Below, in pieces: positions 9,194-20,821 of a DNA stretch of 64,000 nt (positions are counted from its first letter, which is position 1; each line of letters opens with the position of its first letter). The notes below the pieces were generated by a model. That model did not search any database, was not told the origin of the DNA, and saw nothing but the letters and a program-made list of their open reading frames with translations. The position numbers and the translations under genes are program-made. The stretch comes from Nannocystis sp. (GTDB lineage Bacteria > Myxococcota_A > Polyangia > Nannocystales > Nannocystaceae): the NCBI RefSeq assembly GCF_016714285.1, contig NZ_JADJNN010000035.1, forward strand, positions 221,188 through 285,187, given 5' to 3'.

Positions 9194-12100
9194 CTATCGG
9201 AAACCGTTGCGTTGAATCGCAGACCGCGCCGATTGGACGATGGGGTCGGCATCTACCGAACTGCCCCCCTCGGTGAGGTATCTACTATAGTTGCGGAGGC
9301 TGATTACTAAATTGTTGACAAACGCTGCAGGCCAGCGCTCGAAGAGCGATTGATACAGCTTCACCGCCTCCCCCGTCGACGCCAGCGCCTCCTCCCGCTG
9401 CCCCACCTTGCTCTGCATGTTGCCCAGGTTGTTGAGGCTCATCGCAAGGTCCGGCTCGAACGCGTCCGGCCGCGCCGCCGCAAGCTTCCGGTACAGCTTC
9501 ACCGCCTCCCCCGTCGACCCCAGCGCCTCCTCCCGCTGCCCCACCGCGCTCTGCACGGCGCCCAGGTTGTTGAGGCTGCCCGCAAGGTTCGGCTCGAACG
9601 CGTCCGGCCGCGCCGCCGCAAGCTTCCTATGCAGCTTCACCGCCTCCCCCGTCGACGCCAGCGCCTCCTCCCGCTGACCCACCGCGCTCTGCATGTTGCC
9701 CAGGTTATTGAGGCTGCTCGCAAGGTCCGGCTCGAACGCGTCCGGCCGCGCCGCCGCAAGCTTCCGGTACAGTTTCACCGCCTCCCCCGTCGACCCCACC
9801 GCCTCCTCCCGCCCCCCCACCTCGCTCTGCCTGCTGCCCAGGTTGTTGAGGCTGCTCGCAAGGTTCGGCTCGAACGCGTCCGGCCGCGCCGCCGCAAGCT
9901 TCCGGTACAGCTTCACCGCCTCCCCCGTCGACGCCAGCGCCTCCTCCCGCCCCCCCACCTCGCTCTGCATGTTGCCCTGGTTGTTGAGGCTGCTCGCAAG
10001 GTCTGGCTCGAACGCGTCCGGCCGCGCCGCCGCAAGCTTCCGGTACAGCTTCACCGCCTCCCCGTCGACGCCAGCGCCTCCTCCCGCCGCCCCACCTCGC
10101 TCTGCCTGCTGCCCAGGTTGTTGAGGCTGCCCGCAAGGTTCGGCTCGAACGCGTCCGGCCGCGCCGCCGCAAGCTTCCTGTACAGCTTCACTGCCTCCCC
10201 CGTCGACGCCAGCGCCTCCTCCCGCCGACCCACCGCGCTCTGCATGTTGCCCAGGTTATTGAGGCTCGTCGCAAGGTCCGGCTCGAACGCGTCCGGCCGC
10301 GCCGCCGCAAGCTTCCGGTACAGCTTCACCGCCTCCCCCGTCGACGCCAGCGCCTCCTCCCGCTGACCCACCGCGCTCTGCATGGCGCCCAGGTTATTGC
10401 GGCTCATCGCAAAGTTCGGCTCGAACGCGTCCGGCCGCGCCGCCGCAAGCTTCCGGTACAGCTTCACCGCCTCCCCCGTCGACGCCAGCGCCTCCTCCCG
10501 CCGCCCCACCGCGCTCTGCCTGCTGCCCAGGTTGTTGAGGCTGCCCGCAAGGTTCGGCTCGAACGCGTCCGGCCGCGCCGCCGCAAGCTTCCTGTACAGC
10601 TTCACCGCCTCCCCCGTCGACGCCAGCGCCTCCTCCCGCCGACCCACCGCGCTCTGCATGTTGCCCAGGTTATTGAGGCTCATCGCAAGGTCCGGCTCGA
10701 ACGCGTCCGGCCGCGCCGCCGCAAGCTTCCGGTACAGCTTCACCGCCTCCCCCGTCGACGCCAGCGCCTCCTCCCGCCGCCCCACCTCGCTCTGCCTGCT
10801 GCCCAGGTTGTTGAGGCTGCTCGCAAGGTTCGGCTCGAACGCGTCCGGCCGCGCCGCCGCAAGCTTCCGGTACAGCTTCACCGCCTCCCCGTCGACGCCA
10901 GCGCCTCCTCCCGCCCCCCCACCGCGCTCTCCATGTTGCCCAGGTTGTTGAGGCTCGTCGCAAGGTCCGGCTCGAACGCGTCCGGCCGCGCCGCCGCGAG
11001 TTTCCGGTCCAGCTTCACCGCCTCCCCCGTCGACGCCAGCGCCTCCTCCCGCCCCCCCACCTCGCTCTGGATGTTGCCCTGGTTGTTGAGGCTGCCCGCA
11101 AGGTCCGGCTCGAACGCGTCCGGCCGCGCCGCCGCAAGCTTCCTGTACAGCTTCACCGCCTCCCCCGTCGACGCCAGCGCCTCCTCCGCTGACCCACCGC
11201 GCTCTGCATGCTGCCCAGGTTGTTGAGGCTGCTCGCAAGGTCCGGCTCGAACGCGTCCGGCCGCGCCGCCGCAAGCTTCCGGTACAGCTTCACCGCCTCC
11301 CCCGTCGACGCCAGCGCCTCCTCCCGCTGACCCACCGCGCTCTGCATGGTGCCCAGGTTATTGAGGCTGCTCGCAAGGTCCGGCTCGAACGCGTCCGGCC
11401 GCGCCGCCGCAAGCTTCCGGTACAGCTTCACCGCCTCCCCCGTCGACGCCAGCGCCTCCTCCCGCCGCCCCACCTCACTCAAGTGTGAGCCCTTGTCCCT
11501 CAAACGACGCGCTCTGCCTGCGAGTTCGTCCGGCGTCGCCGACTCCCAGGTACCCGTCGTCGGAGTCCCTTCCGCGGCCCGCTCCGCGAGCAACACGGCC
11601 ACGCCCCGCAATGCGACCGACCCGAGCGGCAGCGGCCGCGCCAGTGCGTCGGCCTCGTCCGGTGTCATCGCCTCGAGCCCTCCGAGCGCGGCCTCAAGGC
11701 GTTCGGCGTGTGTCGGCGCCCAGGATTCCTCCGGCGCCACGGCGAGCCAGGCGCGGACGAAGGGCGCTGTGTGCCGGCGGGCCAGCGCCTCAAGACGAGG
11801 CACGAGCCCAGGTTGCCACCGCGCTGCACGACCCAGCACGCGCAGCGCTTGCTCGGCAAGCGACGACTCGCTGCCCTCAAAAGGCAAGTCCGCCAGCGAG
11901 GGAGTCGATGCCAGCTGCGTGGCGACGAGTCGCTCACCGATCCGGTCCGGCTGTACGGGCGGCAGCGCGCACGGCTCTCCGCCCGCACCGGGATACAGCG
12001 ACGCGAACACGGCCGCCAGCCCGTCGAGCGTGGCCTCGGGTTGCCCGCCCAGGCCGGGCGTTCGAACGAGCACCGCACGCGCCTGCTCGACCGATCCGAG

Positions 12101-14019
12101 CGGGCCGACGAGTGTGGCGATGCATGCAACGGTGCTCAACACCTTGTCGCGGTTGGCGAACCCGTCGCCGACCAGCCGCACCGCCTCCGGCTTCCAAAAC
12201 TTGAGGAGTTCCGCCGCAGGAGCTCGTCGAACAGCTTGCCCACGCCGGCATCGAACGGCGGTGGATCGCCCTCCACCGCGAGCAGGGCCGCCACGTGAAG
12301 CGCGAGCACGCCTTCGCGCACCAACCCGGTCAGCACCTCCACAGGCGGCATGACGACGGCCCTCATCGCGGAGCCTCGGCGCTCCGTGAACGCCTGCACT
12401 GCGTCTACCCACGCGCGGCTCACATCCTCGATGGACCCGAGCCGCCGCACGACATCCGCCCCCTCGAGCAGGTCTCGCAACGCTTCGACGCCATGCGGCA
12501 GCTCGCGCCACCACTCGGCCTCCGCCCGCGCCGCAAGGACGACCCGGATCGGTTCGGGGTTCTCACGAAAAGGCGCGAGCGCCCACAACAACTGCTCGAG
12601 ATCCTTCCCCCAGGTCTCGGCATAGTCGACCGCAAGCAGCAGCGGTCGTCCCGCTTGCGCGAATGTCATCAGTTCTCCGTGATCCACGCCACGCCGCAAA
12701 ACTCCTGCCGTCCAGCCGCGCTCGAGTTGCCGCTTGCACAGCTCGCGGACTAGACGCGTCTTGCCGCTCCCACCCGGCGCTGTCACCAGCCGGATCGCAA
12801 GCCCGGGCGTCTCGCACCACGCGGAAAAATCCGCGAGCATCGCCTCGCGCCCCGACATCGCCACGACTCCATGCTCGGCGCGCAGCAGACGAAATCCCGG
12901 GATCGACATGTCACCGGCCGGCAACTCTCGATACGGCTCCTCGAGCCACGCCGACGGTCGTGGCGCAGCCACAATACCGCTCCGCGCCATCCCAGGCGGC
13001 TTCGGGGTCGGCCTCGTCGAGGTGGACGGCGGCGAGCCGCCGCGCAGGCGATCGCGGAGCGCCGGCAACAGACAGTGCATGTCCACGTGCTCGTACGTCT
13101 GCACGCGTCCACCCCCAGCTTCCAGCTTGCCCACGACCTCTGGATCCGCGGCGCCGTAGAAGCCCCACACGATGTCGGGATGAGCCCCTTCGTCAGCCAC
13201 CAGGGTCTGCAAGCTCCCCATGAGTACATCGTCCCAGCCACCATAGCCGAGCACCACAGGCAGCGCCGGCTCGATCCATCGCCGCAGCGTCGACGTGAGC
13301 TGCCTTCGCTCGCGCTGGAGCAGTCGATCGGTGTGCAGGGTGTCGGCGCTGAACCAGTACCCGTGCACGTGCACCACGTGCGTGCCATCCCGCTATGCTG
13401 TCCGGGATTGCCGTCGCGCGTGAGTGACCGTCCTGCGCGCCGTACCCCCTGCACGCTTCACGGCGACCTCGATGAGCGGGTCAAAGTTCGTCGTAAACAC
13501 CAGTCGCCCTGGGTCCTGCTGCAAGATCTCGCCGAGTGCCACGACAGAGGGACGCAGAGGGAGCCAACCCGCGGGCGCATCGAGGAGTTCCTGGCACGCC
13601 GCGTGGCGGACCTCCCGATTGGCCGACGACACCCGGGCTCGACGCGCATTGTCGAGGAATTCGTGAGCCTCGAGCACCGCCTCGAGGATGACGCGATCGA
13701 CCGCATCCTGTCCGCCGCCACGGCGGAGCAAGGCATCGAAGCCTTCGCGGTACGCGACGCCGAGATCCCTACCGGAACCACTTTCGTCGGCCCGCGCGAC
13801 CGCCTCGTCGAACTTCACGCCACCGTCGCCCGCGAGCGCCGTGCGCAATCGATTCACCACCCCGCGCACGTCCGGGACTCCCGACAGCCCGGGTCCTGGC
13901 TGCATCGTCAAAGCCGAACCCAACAGCAGCACTATCTTCCGTTCGCTCTTGACGATCCGCGCGATCAGATCGCGTGCACCCTCGCTGAGCTCACCTCCAG
14001 AGACCTCGGGCGCAGGCAT
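9194..14019 (-). CDS. SIR2-like / STAND NTPase / TPR protein, candidate antiphage gene (about five frameshifts)
   Basis: Read in pieces from ATG 14019 the product is about 1,600 residues. Residues 1-330: SIR2-like NADase fold, with VLLLGSALTM, the TTNFD motif (catalytic Asn) and VVHVHGYW (catalytic His), then VVLGYGGWDD. Residues about 390-830: P-loop NTPase with Walker A GGSGKTRL near 415 and Walker B LLLAVDYAE near 462, followed by a helical region. Residues about 846 to the end: 16 TPRs of 46 residues (AVKLYRKLAAARPDAF / SLNNLG). Frame shifts fall near 13390, 12215, 11187, 10888 and 10062; the last three are one-base deficits in C runs. SIR2-STAND proteins such as Avs5 sense phage proteins and deplete NAD; the TPRs would be the sensor. 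Defence function is inference. AGGAGG lies 15 bases upstream of the start, farther than usual. Confidence 0.75.
9350..11480 (-). repeat. 138-bp tandem repeat array encoding TPRs
   Basis: The marker CAAGCTT recurs at 9481, 9619, 9757, 9895, 10033, 10170, 10308, 10446, 10584, 10722, 10860, 11135, 11272 and 11410, with a variant at 10997: a 138-base period, 15 near-identical units and a diverged terminal copy near 9350. The span from the first to the last marker is 1,929 bases, three short of 14 units, matching one missing C near 10062 and 10888 and one missing base near 11187. Sequence identity between units is very high at the DNA level, so the array is recently amplified or homogenised. Confidence 0.92.
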
Positions 14020-14433
14020 GCATCATGGTATCGTCCTCCTGACTACTTGAGAAGTGCACGGCACACCGCACGGAGCTCCGTCGACGCTACGCCGATCTCC
14101 TCTGCCCGCTTGGTCGACGCCCAGCCCACGTGCTGCTAACCATCTCCACCCAGCAAGCGCCTTCGTCCTGAACCGAGCGCTCGGGCCCTTTACAAGCGGG
14201 TCCGTGGTCCCGACCTCGACGAACGTGGCCGACACGCGACATAAGGGCCTCGGGTACGATTGCGACGGCCGCCGCCACGCCCCCCGCCGTGTGACGCCTA
14301 CCAAGACACGCCCCACCTCGAATCACTCTCTCACGCCGTACTTCCAGGCGTGAATTTGCAGGCCCCGCGACACCGGACGACACCCCACAACATGTCCCAA
14401 GCGACATGTCCGTACCGCCATATCGCCCGCTCA
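14020..14433. other. Intergenic, upstream of the SIR2-STAND-TPR gene
   Basis: No convincing gene. Short frames on both strands lack family motifs and start signals. The promoter of the SIR2-STAND-TPR gene must lie in the right-hand flank of its start (14020 onward). An AGGAGG in that gene's sense lies at about 14035-14040. I see no clear -35/-10 pair. Confidence 0.4.
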
Positions 14434-14652
14434 GGGCCGGTGCGGTCCGGCTCTCGGCCACGCCGACCGCACCGGCCTTTAGCGGAGGCTTCCCGTGCCG
14501 GAGGGCCGAGAGGGGGGTCGACCGAGTCCGGCGTAGACCGGGGAATCACCCCGGCGACGGTGTGTCAGGCCGTGTTTGAGGGCGACCCCCCTCTCGGACA
14601 TCCGGCTTCTCGAGCCTGCGCGGGCACCCAGCCGGACCGCACCGGCCCGTGC
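14434..14652. other. Nested palindrome, possible structured RNA or mobile-element ends
   Basis: Three inverted repeats sit inside one another. Outer: 14434-14452 is the perfect 19-base reverse complement of 14630-14648. Middle: CCGAGAGGGGGGTCG at 14506-14520 pairs exactly with 14583-14597. Inner: CCGGGG at 14538-14543 pairs with CCCCGG at 14549-14554 around a 5-base loop. The left outer arm can instead pair locally: 14435-14446 is complementary to 14465-14476 (12 bases), so two folds compete. No open frame of note lies inside. It could be a non-coding RNA, a cruciform or a small terminal-repeat element; no RNA family is recognised. Confidence 0.55.
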
Positions 14653-14711
14653 CACGTCACCCGCGCCACGAGCCGGACCGCGCCGGCCCGTGCCACGTCA
14701 CCCGCGCGACC
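14630..14711 (+). repeat. 41-bp direct repeat, two copies
   Basis: AGCCGGACCGCACCGGCCCG and the next 21 bases (14630-14670) recur at 14671-14711 with three changes. The first copy contains the right arm of the outer palindrome. Non-coding, just past the 3' end of the helicase gene. Confidence 0.8.
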
Positions 14712-14733
14712 GATCGTTCACAGCACCGGGCGA

Positions 14734-16036
<1,303 letters not shown>

Positions 16037-16120
16037 GCGCCTCCCCTGACACATTCCCGGCCGCACGTCGAGTCACTTCCACCGGCGCCCGCCGCGTGCG
16101 CGCGTGTTAGCCTGCCCGCG

Positions 16121-17459
16121 ATGAAGCTGCGCGAGGCCAGGCGGCGCCTGCCGATCGTCGAGCTTGCCGCCAGGACGCGGCAGGCGGGTCCTGCCCGCCC
16201 CGCGCGGCGAGGTCCAGCGGCCGGGACTCGCCGTGTGGGAGTTCACGCTGGCCTGCGACCAGCGCTGCCAGGCCTGCGGCCCGCGAGCGGGCAGCGCCCG
16301 CCCGAACGGGCTCCGGCACCGAGGAGGCCCTGCGCCTGGTCGACGAGCTCGCCGGAGCTCGGCGTCGGCGAGGTCGTGCTCATCGGCGGCGAGGCCTACC
16401 TCCCGCAACGACGTCCTGCTCGTCATCCGCCAGATCCGCGAGCGCGGCATGACCTGCTCGATGACCACCGGCGGCCTCGGCCTCACCCGCCAGCGCGCCG
16501 AGGCCCTCGCCGAGGCCGGCCTGCAGACGGTGTCCGTCTCGATCGACGGCCTCGAGGCCAGCCACGGTCCTGCGCGGCACCCCGGCGGCTGGCGCCGCTG
16601 CTTCGAGGCCCTCGCCCACGCCCGCGCCGCCGGCATGACGATCGCCGCCAACACCCAGATCAACCGCCACAGCTGGCGCGAGCTGCCCGCCCTGCTGGGC
16701 TGCTCGCCGCCGCCGGCGCGCGCGCTGGCAGATGTTCCTGACCATGCCCCACGGCAACGCCGCCGACCACCCGGAGCTGCTCCTACAACCGCATGACGTG
16801 CTCGAGCTCTTCGAGATCGTCGACCGCGTCATCGACCGCTGCCAACAATTGAACGTCCGCTTCTGGCCCGGCAACAACCTCGGCTACTTCGGCCCCCACG
16901 AGGGCAAGATCCGCCGCCTCCTGCAGAGCGACGGCCACTACGAGGCTGCGCCGGCCGCACCGGCCTCGGCATCGAGGCCGACGGCACCATCAAGCCCTGC
17001 CCCCAGCGTCGGCGGCCCGCCCAACGAGGGGCGGCAACTGGCGCGACCACGGCCTGCGCGCGTTGTGGGAGCGCGCCCCGGAGATCCGCTATATCGAGCA
17101 CCGCACCTCGATGATCTAGGGGATATTGCCGCGAGTGCTACTATGCAGATACCTGCATGGCCGGCTGCACCGCGATGAGCGAGCCCCTGCTCGGCCGCCC
17201 CGGCAACAACCCCTATTGCCACCACCGCGCGATCGAGATGCAGCGCATGGGCCTGCGCGAGCGCGTCGAGCAGGTCGCCGCCGCCTCCGGCCAGCCCTTC
17301 GACCACGGCCTGTTCCGCCTGATCCGCGAGCCCGCCGACGCGGCCGAGCGAGCCATCCGCGGCCCGGTCCAGATCGACGACCCCCGCAGCCCCCGCACGC
17401 AGGACCCCCACGGCCCCGGCACCCCGCTCCACATCCCCCGAGACGAGCCCACGACCTGA
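16121..17459 (+). CDS. Radical SAM / SPASM enzyme (at least seven frameshifts)
   Basis: Reassembled across frames this is one protein of about 445 residues. The radical SAM cluster motif CxxxCxxC appears as LACDQRCQACG near residue 45, followed by GVGEVVLIGGEAYL, CSMTTGGLGLTR and VSVSIDGLEASH, the usual TIM-barrel order. The C-terminal part has SPASM-like cysteines, ending CRECYYADTCMAGCTAM and NNPYCHHRA, which would carry auxiliary iron-sulphur clusters. Such enzymes modify peptides or act in cofactor biosynthesis; no precursor peptide is recognisable beside it. Starts at ATG 16121; stop at 17459 gives the tail PRDEPTT. Shifts cluster in short G/C runs and are more likely errors than decay because motifs are intact. 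Confidence 0.72.
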
Positions 17460-17511
17460 GCCCACGTCGTGCCATTGTCGAACGCCCCCAGCCTTGCTAC
17501 CGTCGCCGCCC

Positions 17512-18256
17512 ATGAAGCCCTGCACCCGCTGCCACCGCCACGTCCGCCGCGCGGCCGCGGCGTGCCCCTTCTGCGGCGAGGCGCTGCTCGAGCTCCCCGC
17601 ACCCGCCATCGCCGCCACACTCGCCGCATGCGCCCCCTGGGCCCTCGGCCTCGCGGTCTTCGCCGCCTGCGGCGGCAAGGACGACGGCGACACCGACAGC
17701 ACGAGCACCAGCGAAGCCAGCACGAGCACCGGCGAAGCCACCACCACCGCCGCCCCCACGACCAGCGCCACCGATGCCGCCAGCACCGGCTGCCTCACCG
17801 GCTGCAGCGACACCACCGTCGGCACCGGCTTCATCTACGGCACGCCTGACACCGGCGACACCCCCTCGAGGTGCGACGTGCAAGCCGAGGACTGCCCCGC
17901 CGGCGAGAAGTGCATGCCCTGGGTCGACGGCGGCGGCGCCATGTGGAACGCGCTCAAGTGCGTCCCCGTCGACCCCACCCCGTGGCCGTCGGCGAGCCCT
18001 GCGAGGCCCCGGCGGCGGCCTCACGGGCGTCGACAATTGCGACAAGCACGTGATGTGCTTCGAGGTCCAGGCAACACCGGCGTGTGCCGGGCGATGTGCG
18101 ACAGCGGCACCTGCGAGGCCGGCTTCAACTGTTTCATCGGCAACGACAACGTCCTGCAGCTGCGCCCCCGCCTGCGACCTCAACATGCCCGACTGCCCGC
18201 CCGGCCGCACCTGCCTGCCGGTGGCCGGCGGCGGCGTGTGTGCCCCCGGAGGCTGA
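17512..18256 (+). CDS. Zinc-ribbon / Cys-rich protein with Ser-Thr linker (frameshifted)
   Basis: N terminus MKPCTRCHRHVRR with a second CPFCGE pair forms a four-cysteine zinc-ribbon motif in the first 25 residues. Next come a hydrophobic stretch ending VFAACGG, a low-complexity Ser/Thr/Glu/Ala linker typical of this genome's surface proteins, and a Cys-rich domain (CLTGCSDT, CDVQAEDCPAGEKCMPW, CDSGTCEAGFNCF, CDLNMPDCPPGRTCLPV). About three shifts after 18000 break the frame; the joined product ends APGG at 18256. The combination of a ribbon before a membrane segment suggests a membrane-anchored surface protein with a cytoplasmic ribbon. Function unknown. Confidence 0.6.
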
Positions 18257-18257
18257 T

Positions 18258-18961
18258 ATGCCCGTCTTCTGGGCCGAGCTCACCGGCACCGCGCTGCTGA
18301 TCGTCCTCGGCGACGGCGTGGTCGCCGGCGTGCTCCTGCGCCACAGCAAGAGCGAGAACGCCGGCTGGATCGTCATCACGATCGGCTGGGCCCTCGCCGT
18401 CACCCTCGCCGTCTATGCCGTCGGCAGCGTCAGCGGCGGCCACTTGAACCCCGCCGTCACCCTCGCGCTCGCCAGCGTCGGCGAATTCGCGTGGGCCCAG
18501 GTGCCCACATACCTGCTCGCCCAGCTCCTCGGCGCATTCCTCGGCGCCTGCCTGGTCTGGCTGCACTACCTCCCGCACTGGCGCGCCACCCAGGACCCCG
18601 CCAGCAAGCTCGCGGTCTTCTGCACCGCCCCCGCGCTGCGCCACGCCCCCGCCAACTTCCTCAGCGAGGCGCTCGGCAGCTTCATCCTGCTGTTCGGCCT
18701 CACCGCGATCGGGGCCCACCGCTTCGCCGAGGGCCTGGGTCCCATGGTCGTCGGCGCGCTCGTGCTGGCGATCGGCCTGTCCTCGGCGGCACCACCGGCT
18801 ACGCGATCAACCCCGCCCGCGACCTCGGCCCCCGCCTCGCCCACGCCCTGCTCCCGATCACCGGCAAGGGCCCCTCGGACTGGTCCTACGCGTGGATCCC
18901 CGCGCTCGCGCCGATCGTCGGCGCCGTCGCTGGCGCCTTCGCCCACCGCGCGCTGTTCTGA
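18258..18961 (+). CDS. Aquaporin / glycerol facilitator, MIP family (one frameshift)
   Basis: About 235 residues, six predicted membrane helices. The two half-helix motifs of the family are present: GGHLNPAVTLA in the first half and TGYAINPARDLGPR in the second, so the pore is complete. It conducts water or small polyols such as glycerol by passive diffusion through the inner membrane. The frame is lost near 18783, where one C appears missing before CGGCGG; the second NPA motif is in the alternative frame. ATG 18258 lies 2 bases after the previous stop, suggesting co-transcription with the Cys-rich gene, although no functional link is obvious. Confidence 0.85.
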
Positions 18962-19046
18962 CGCGAGCGCGTCCCCGGAATGCCCCGTGCCGCCCCACGT
19001 TGCCAGCGGCGCGAGGGTGTATCCTCGCCGACCAGGAGAATCCGCA

Positions 19047-20750
19047 ATGCGTAGACCGTGGCGACGTGGGCCCTCGCCGGGCTGGTGGCAGCTGTGTTGA
19101 TGACCTCGCTGGCGCTGCCAGCCCGCCCCGCTCCGGCAGCCAGGTCGCCGCCAAACGTCGTCGCCGACCCGCAGCTGCAACAGCTCCTGCGCCACGTCCC
19201 CGCCGACACCCCTACGCCTTCATCGGCATGGGCAGCGCCGGCACCCGCGGCTTCATGGACAAGATGTACGGCTCGCTCACGCCGATGCTCAAGCTGCTCG
19301 ACAGCAAACGCGCCGAGCTCGAGCGCGGCATCCCGGCAGAGCACCGCAAGCTGGTCACCGCGATCCTCGACGAGGCTGCAGGGCAAGCTCTCGGTCGACG
19401 GCCTCGCCGCCCTCGGCCTCGACGTCGAGGCCCGCTTCGCGATCTACGGCCTCGGCCTGCTCCCGGCCATGCGCGTCCAGCTGCGCGACGCCAAGGCCCT
19501 GCGCGCCGCCATCGACCGCGTGCAGCAGAGCGCCGGCGTCAGCTTCCCCACCCGCAAGCTCGGCGAGCTCGAGTACTGGCACATCGCCGGCAACTATGTC
19601 TCCGGCGCCGTGGCGATCGTCGACGACCAGCTGGTCCTCGGCGTCGCGCCGACCAGCCTCGCCGACCGCGTGTTCGCCCTGCTCCTCGGCAGCGAGCTCC
19701 CGGCCCAGTCGCTCGGCAAGTCGGAGCGCTTCCAGCAATTGCTCGTCGACCACGACCTGGCCCGCATCAGCGCCGGCTTCATCGACGCCCGCACCATCGC
19801 CGAGGCCTTCCTCGGCGAGGGCGACCCGCTGAACAAGGACGTGCTCGCCGCCCTCGCCCCGAGCTCGCCGCCCGCTGGCCGCAGCTCGGCGACGTGTGCA
19901 AGCAGGAGATCCGCCAGCTCGTCGCGCTCGCCCCCGCATGGTCTTCGGCACCGACAAGATCGACGCCGACGGCTTCTCCGGCAAGTTCGTCGTCGAGCTG
20001 CGCCCCGACCTCGCCCAGGGCTGATGGCGATGCGCGCACCCGTCGGCGGCCTCGACCCCGCCAGCATCGGCGAGCCGATCTTCGCCATGGGCGCCGCCCT
20101 CGACATGGACCGCGCCCTCAGCTTCGTCCAGAACAAGGCCATGGCGATCCAGAGCGCCCCTACGCCTGCCCCAGCTCGCCGAGCTCAACACCGCCGCCAG
20201 CGACATCAGCCGCGAGCTCAAGTCGACCCCGCCCGAGCTGTGGAAGGCCCGCGGAGGCGCCCTCGTCCTCGACGACCTCAAGCTCGCCGGCTTCCTCCCA
20301 GCGAGGTCCGCGGCTACGTCTCGATCGGCTTCACCCGACACCAAGGCGCTGCTGAACGCCGCCCGCCAGATCCACCCCTCCAGGCCTCGCCCTCAGCGAC
20401 GACGGCAGCGTCCGGCCAGCCTGCCGGACGGCACCATCCCCTTCCTCAACGGCCTCGCCTACGGCGTCCCAGGCCGGCCGCGGCGGCGTGCTGGCGATCG
20501 GCAAGGACTCCGAGGCCCGCGTCAGGCCCTGCTCGCCGAGCCCGCCTCCAGCGACCCGCCGTTGATGATGATGGCCTACGACATGCACCGCTTCGGCGAA
20601 CTCATGGGCCAGCTCTCCAGCGCCACCGGCCCGATGCCCAGCGAGATGCAGATGGTCATGGACTTCTACAAGTCGGTCGGCGTCGTCACCTACGACGCCC
20701 ACGCCAGCGAGCGCGGCGTCGTCATGACGACCCGCATGAAGCTGCGCTGA
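19047..20750 (+). CDS. Secreted protein of unknown function (several frameshifts)
   Basis: ATG 19047 has AGGAG 9 bases upstream. The joined product is about 560 residues: a signal peptide (ALAGLVAAVLMTSLALPA), then segments such as YAFIGMGSAGTRGFMDKMYG, LGLDVEARFAIYGLGLLPAM, GNYVSGAVAIVDDQLVLGV, EPIFAMGAALDMDRALSF and a final MMMAYDMHRFGELMGQ, ending VVMTTRMKLR. At least six single-base shifts interrupt it. I do not recognise the family. The alternating amphipathic strands and repeated DLKLAG/ALG segments look like a soluble periplasmic or lipoprotein-like fold. It converges with the fibrinogen-like gene across a strong hairpin. Confidence 0.6.
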
Positions 20751-20783
20751 GCCCCGCCGCCGCGCGAACACCACACCAAACGC

Positions 20784-20809
20784 CGCGCGGCTGCGACTGC
20801 AGCCGCGCG
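20784..20809. terminator. 11-bp GC-rich hairpin between convergent genes
   Basis: CGCGCGGCTGC (20784-20794) and GCAGCCGCGCG (20799-20809) are perfect complements around a GACT loop. It sits 34 bases after one stop and 13 bases before the other, so it can serve as a bidirectional terminator. No T tract follows on either side. Confidence 0.65.
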
Positions 20810-20821
20810 CGCCCTCACAGC

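Noticed and set aside
9481..11410. CRISPR-like array
   Set aside because: The repeats have no spacers; they are contiguous 138-base units that encode TPRs.
12136..13377. Separate gene for the NTPase part (start at 13377)
   Set aside because: The frame begins at VHVHGYW, the second catalytic motif of the SIR2 domain, so it is the continuation of the upstream SIR2 frame rather than an independent gene.
14434..14652. Retron msr-msd RNA feeding the SIR2 gene
   Set aside because: No reverse transcriptase is present in the window, and the arms are far longer than typical a1/a2 repeats; kept only as an unexplained structured element.
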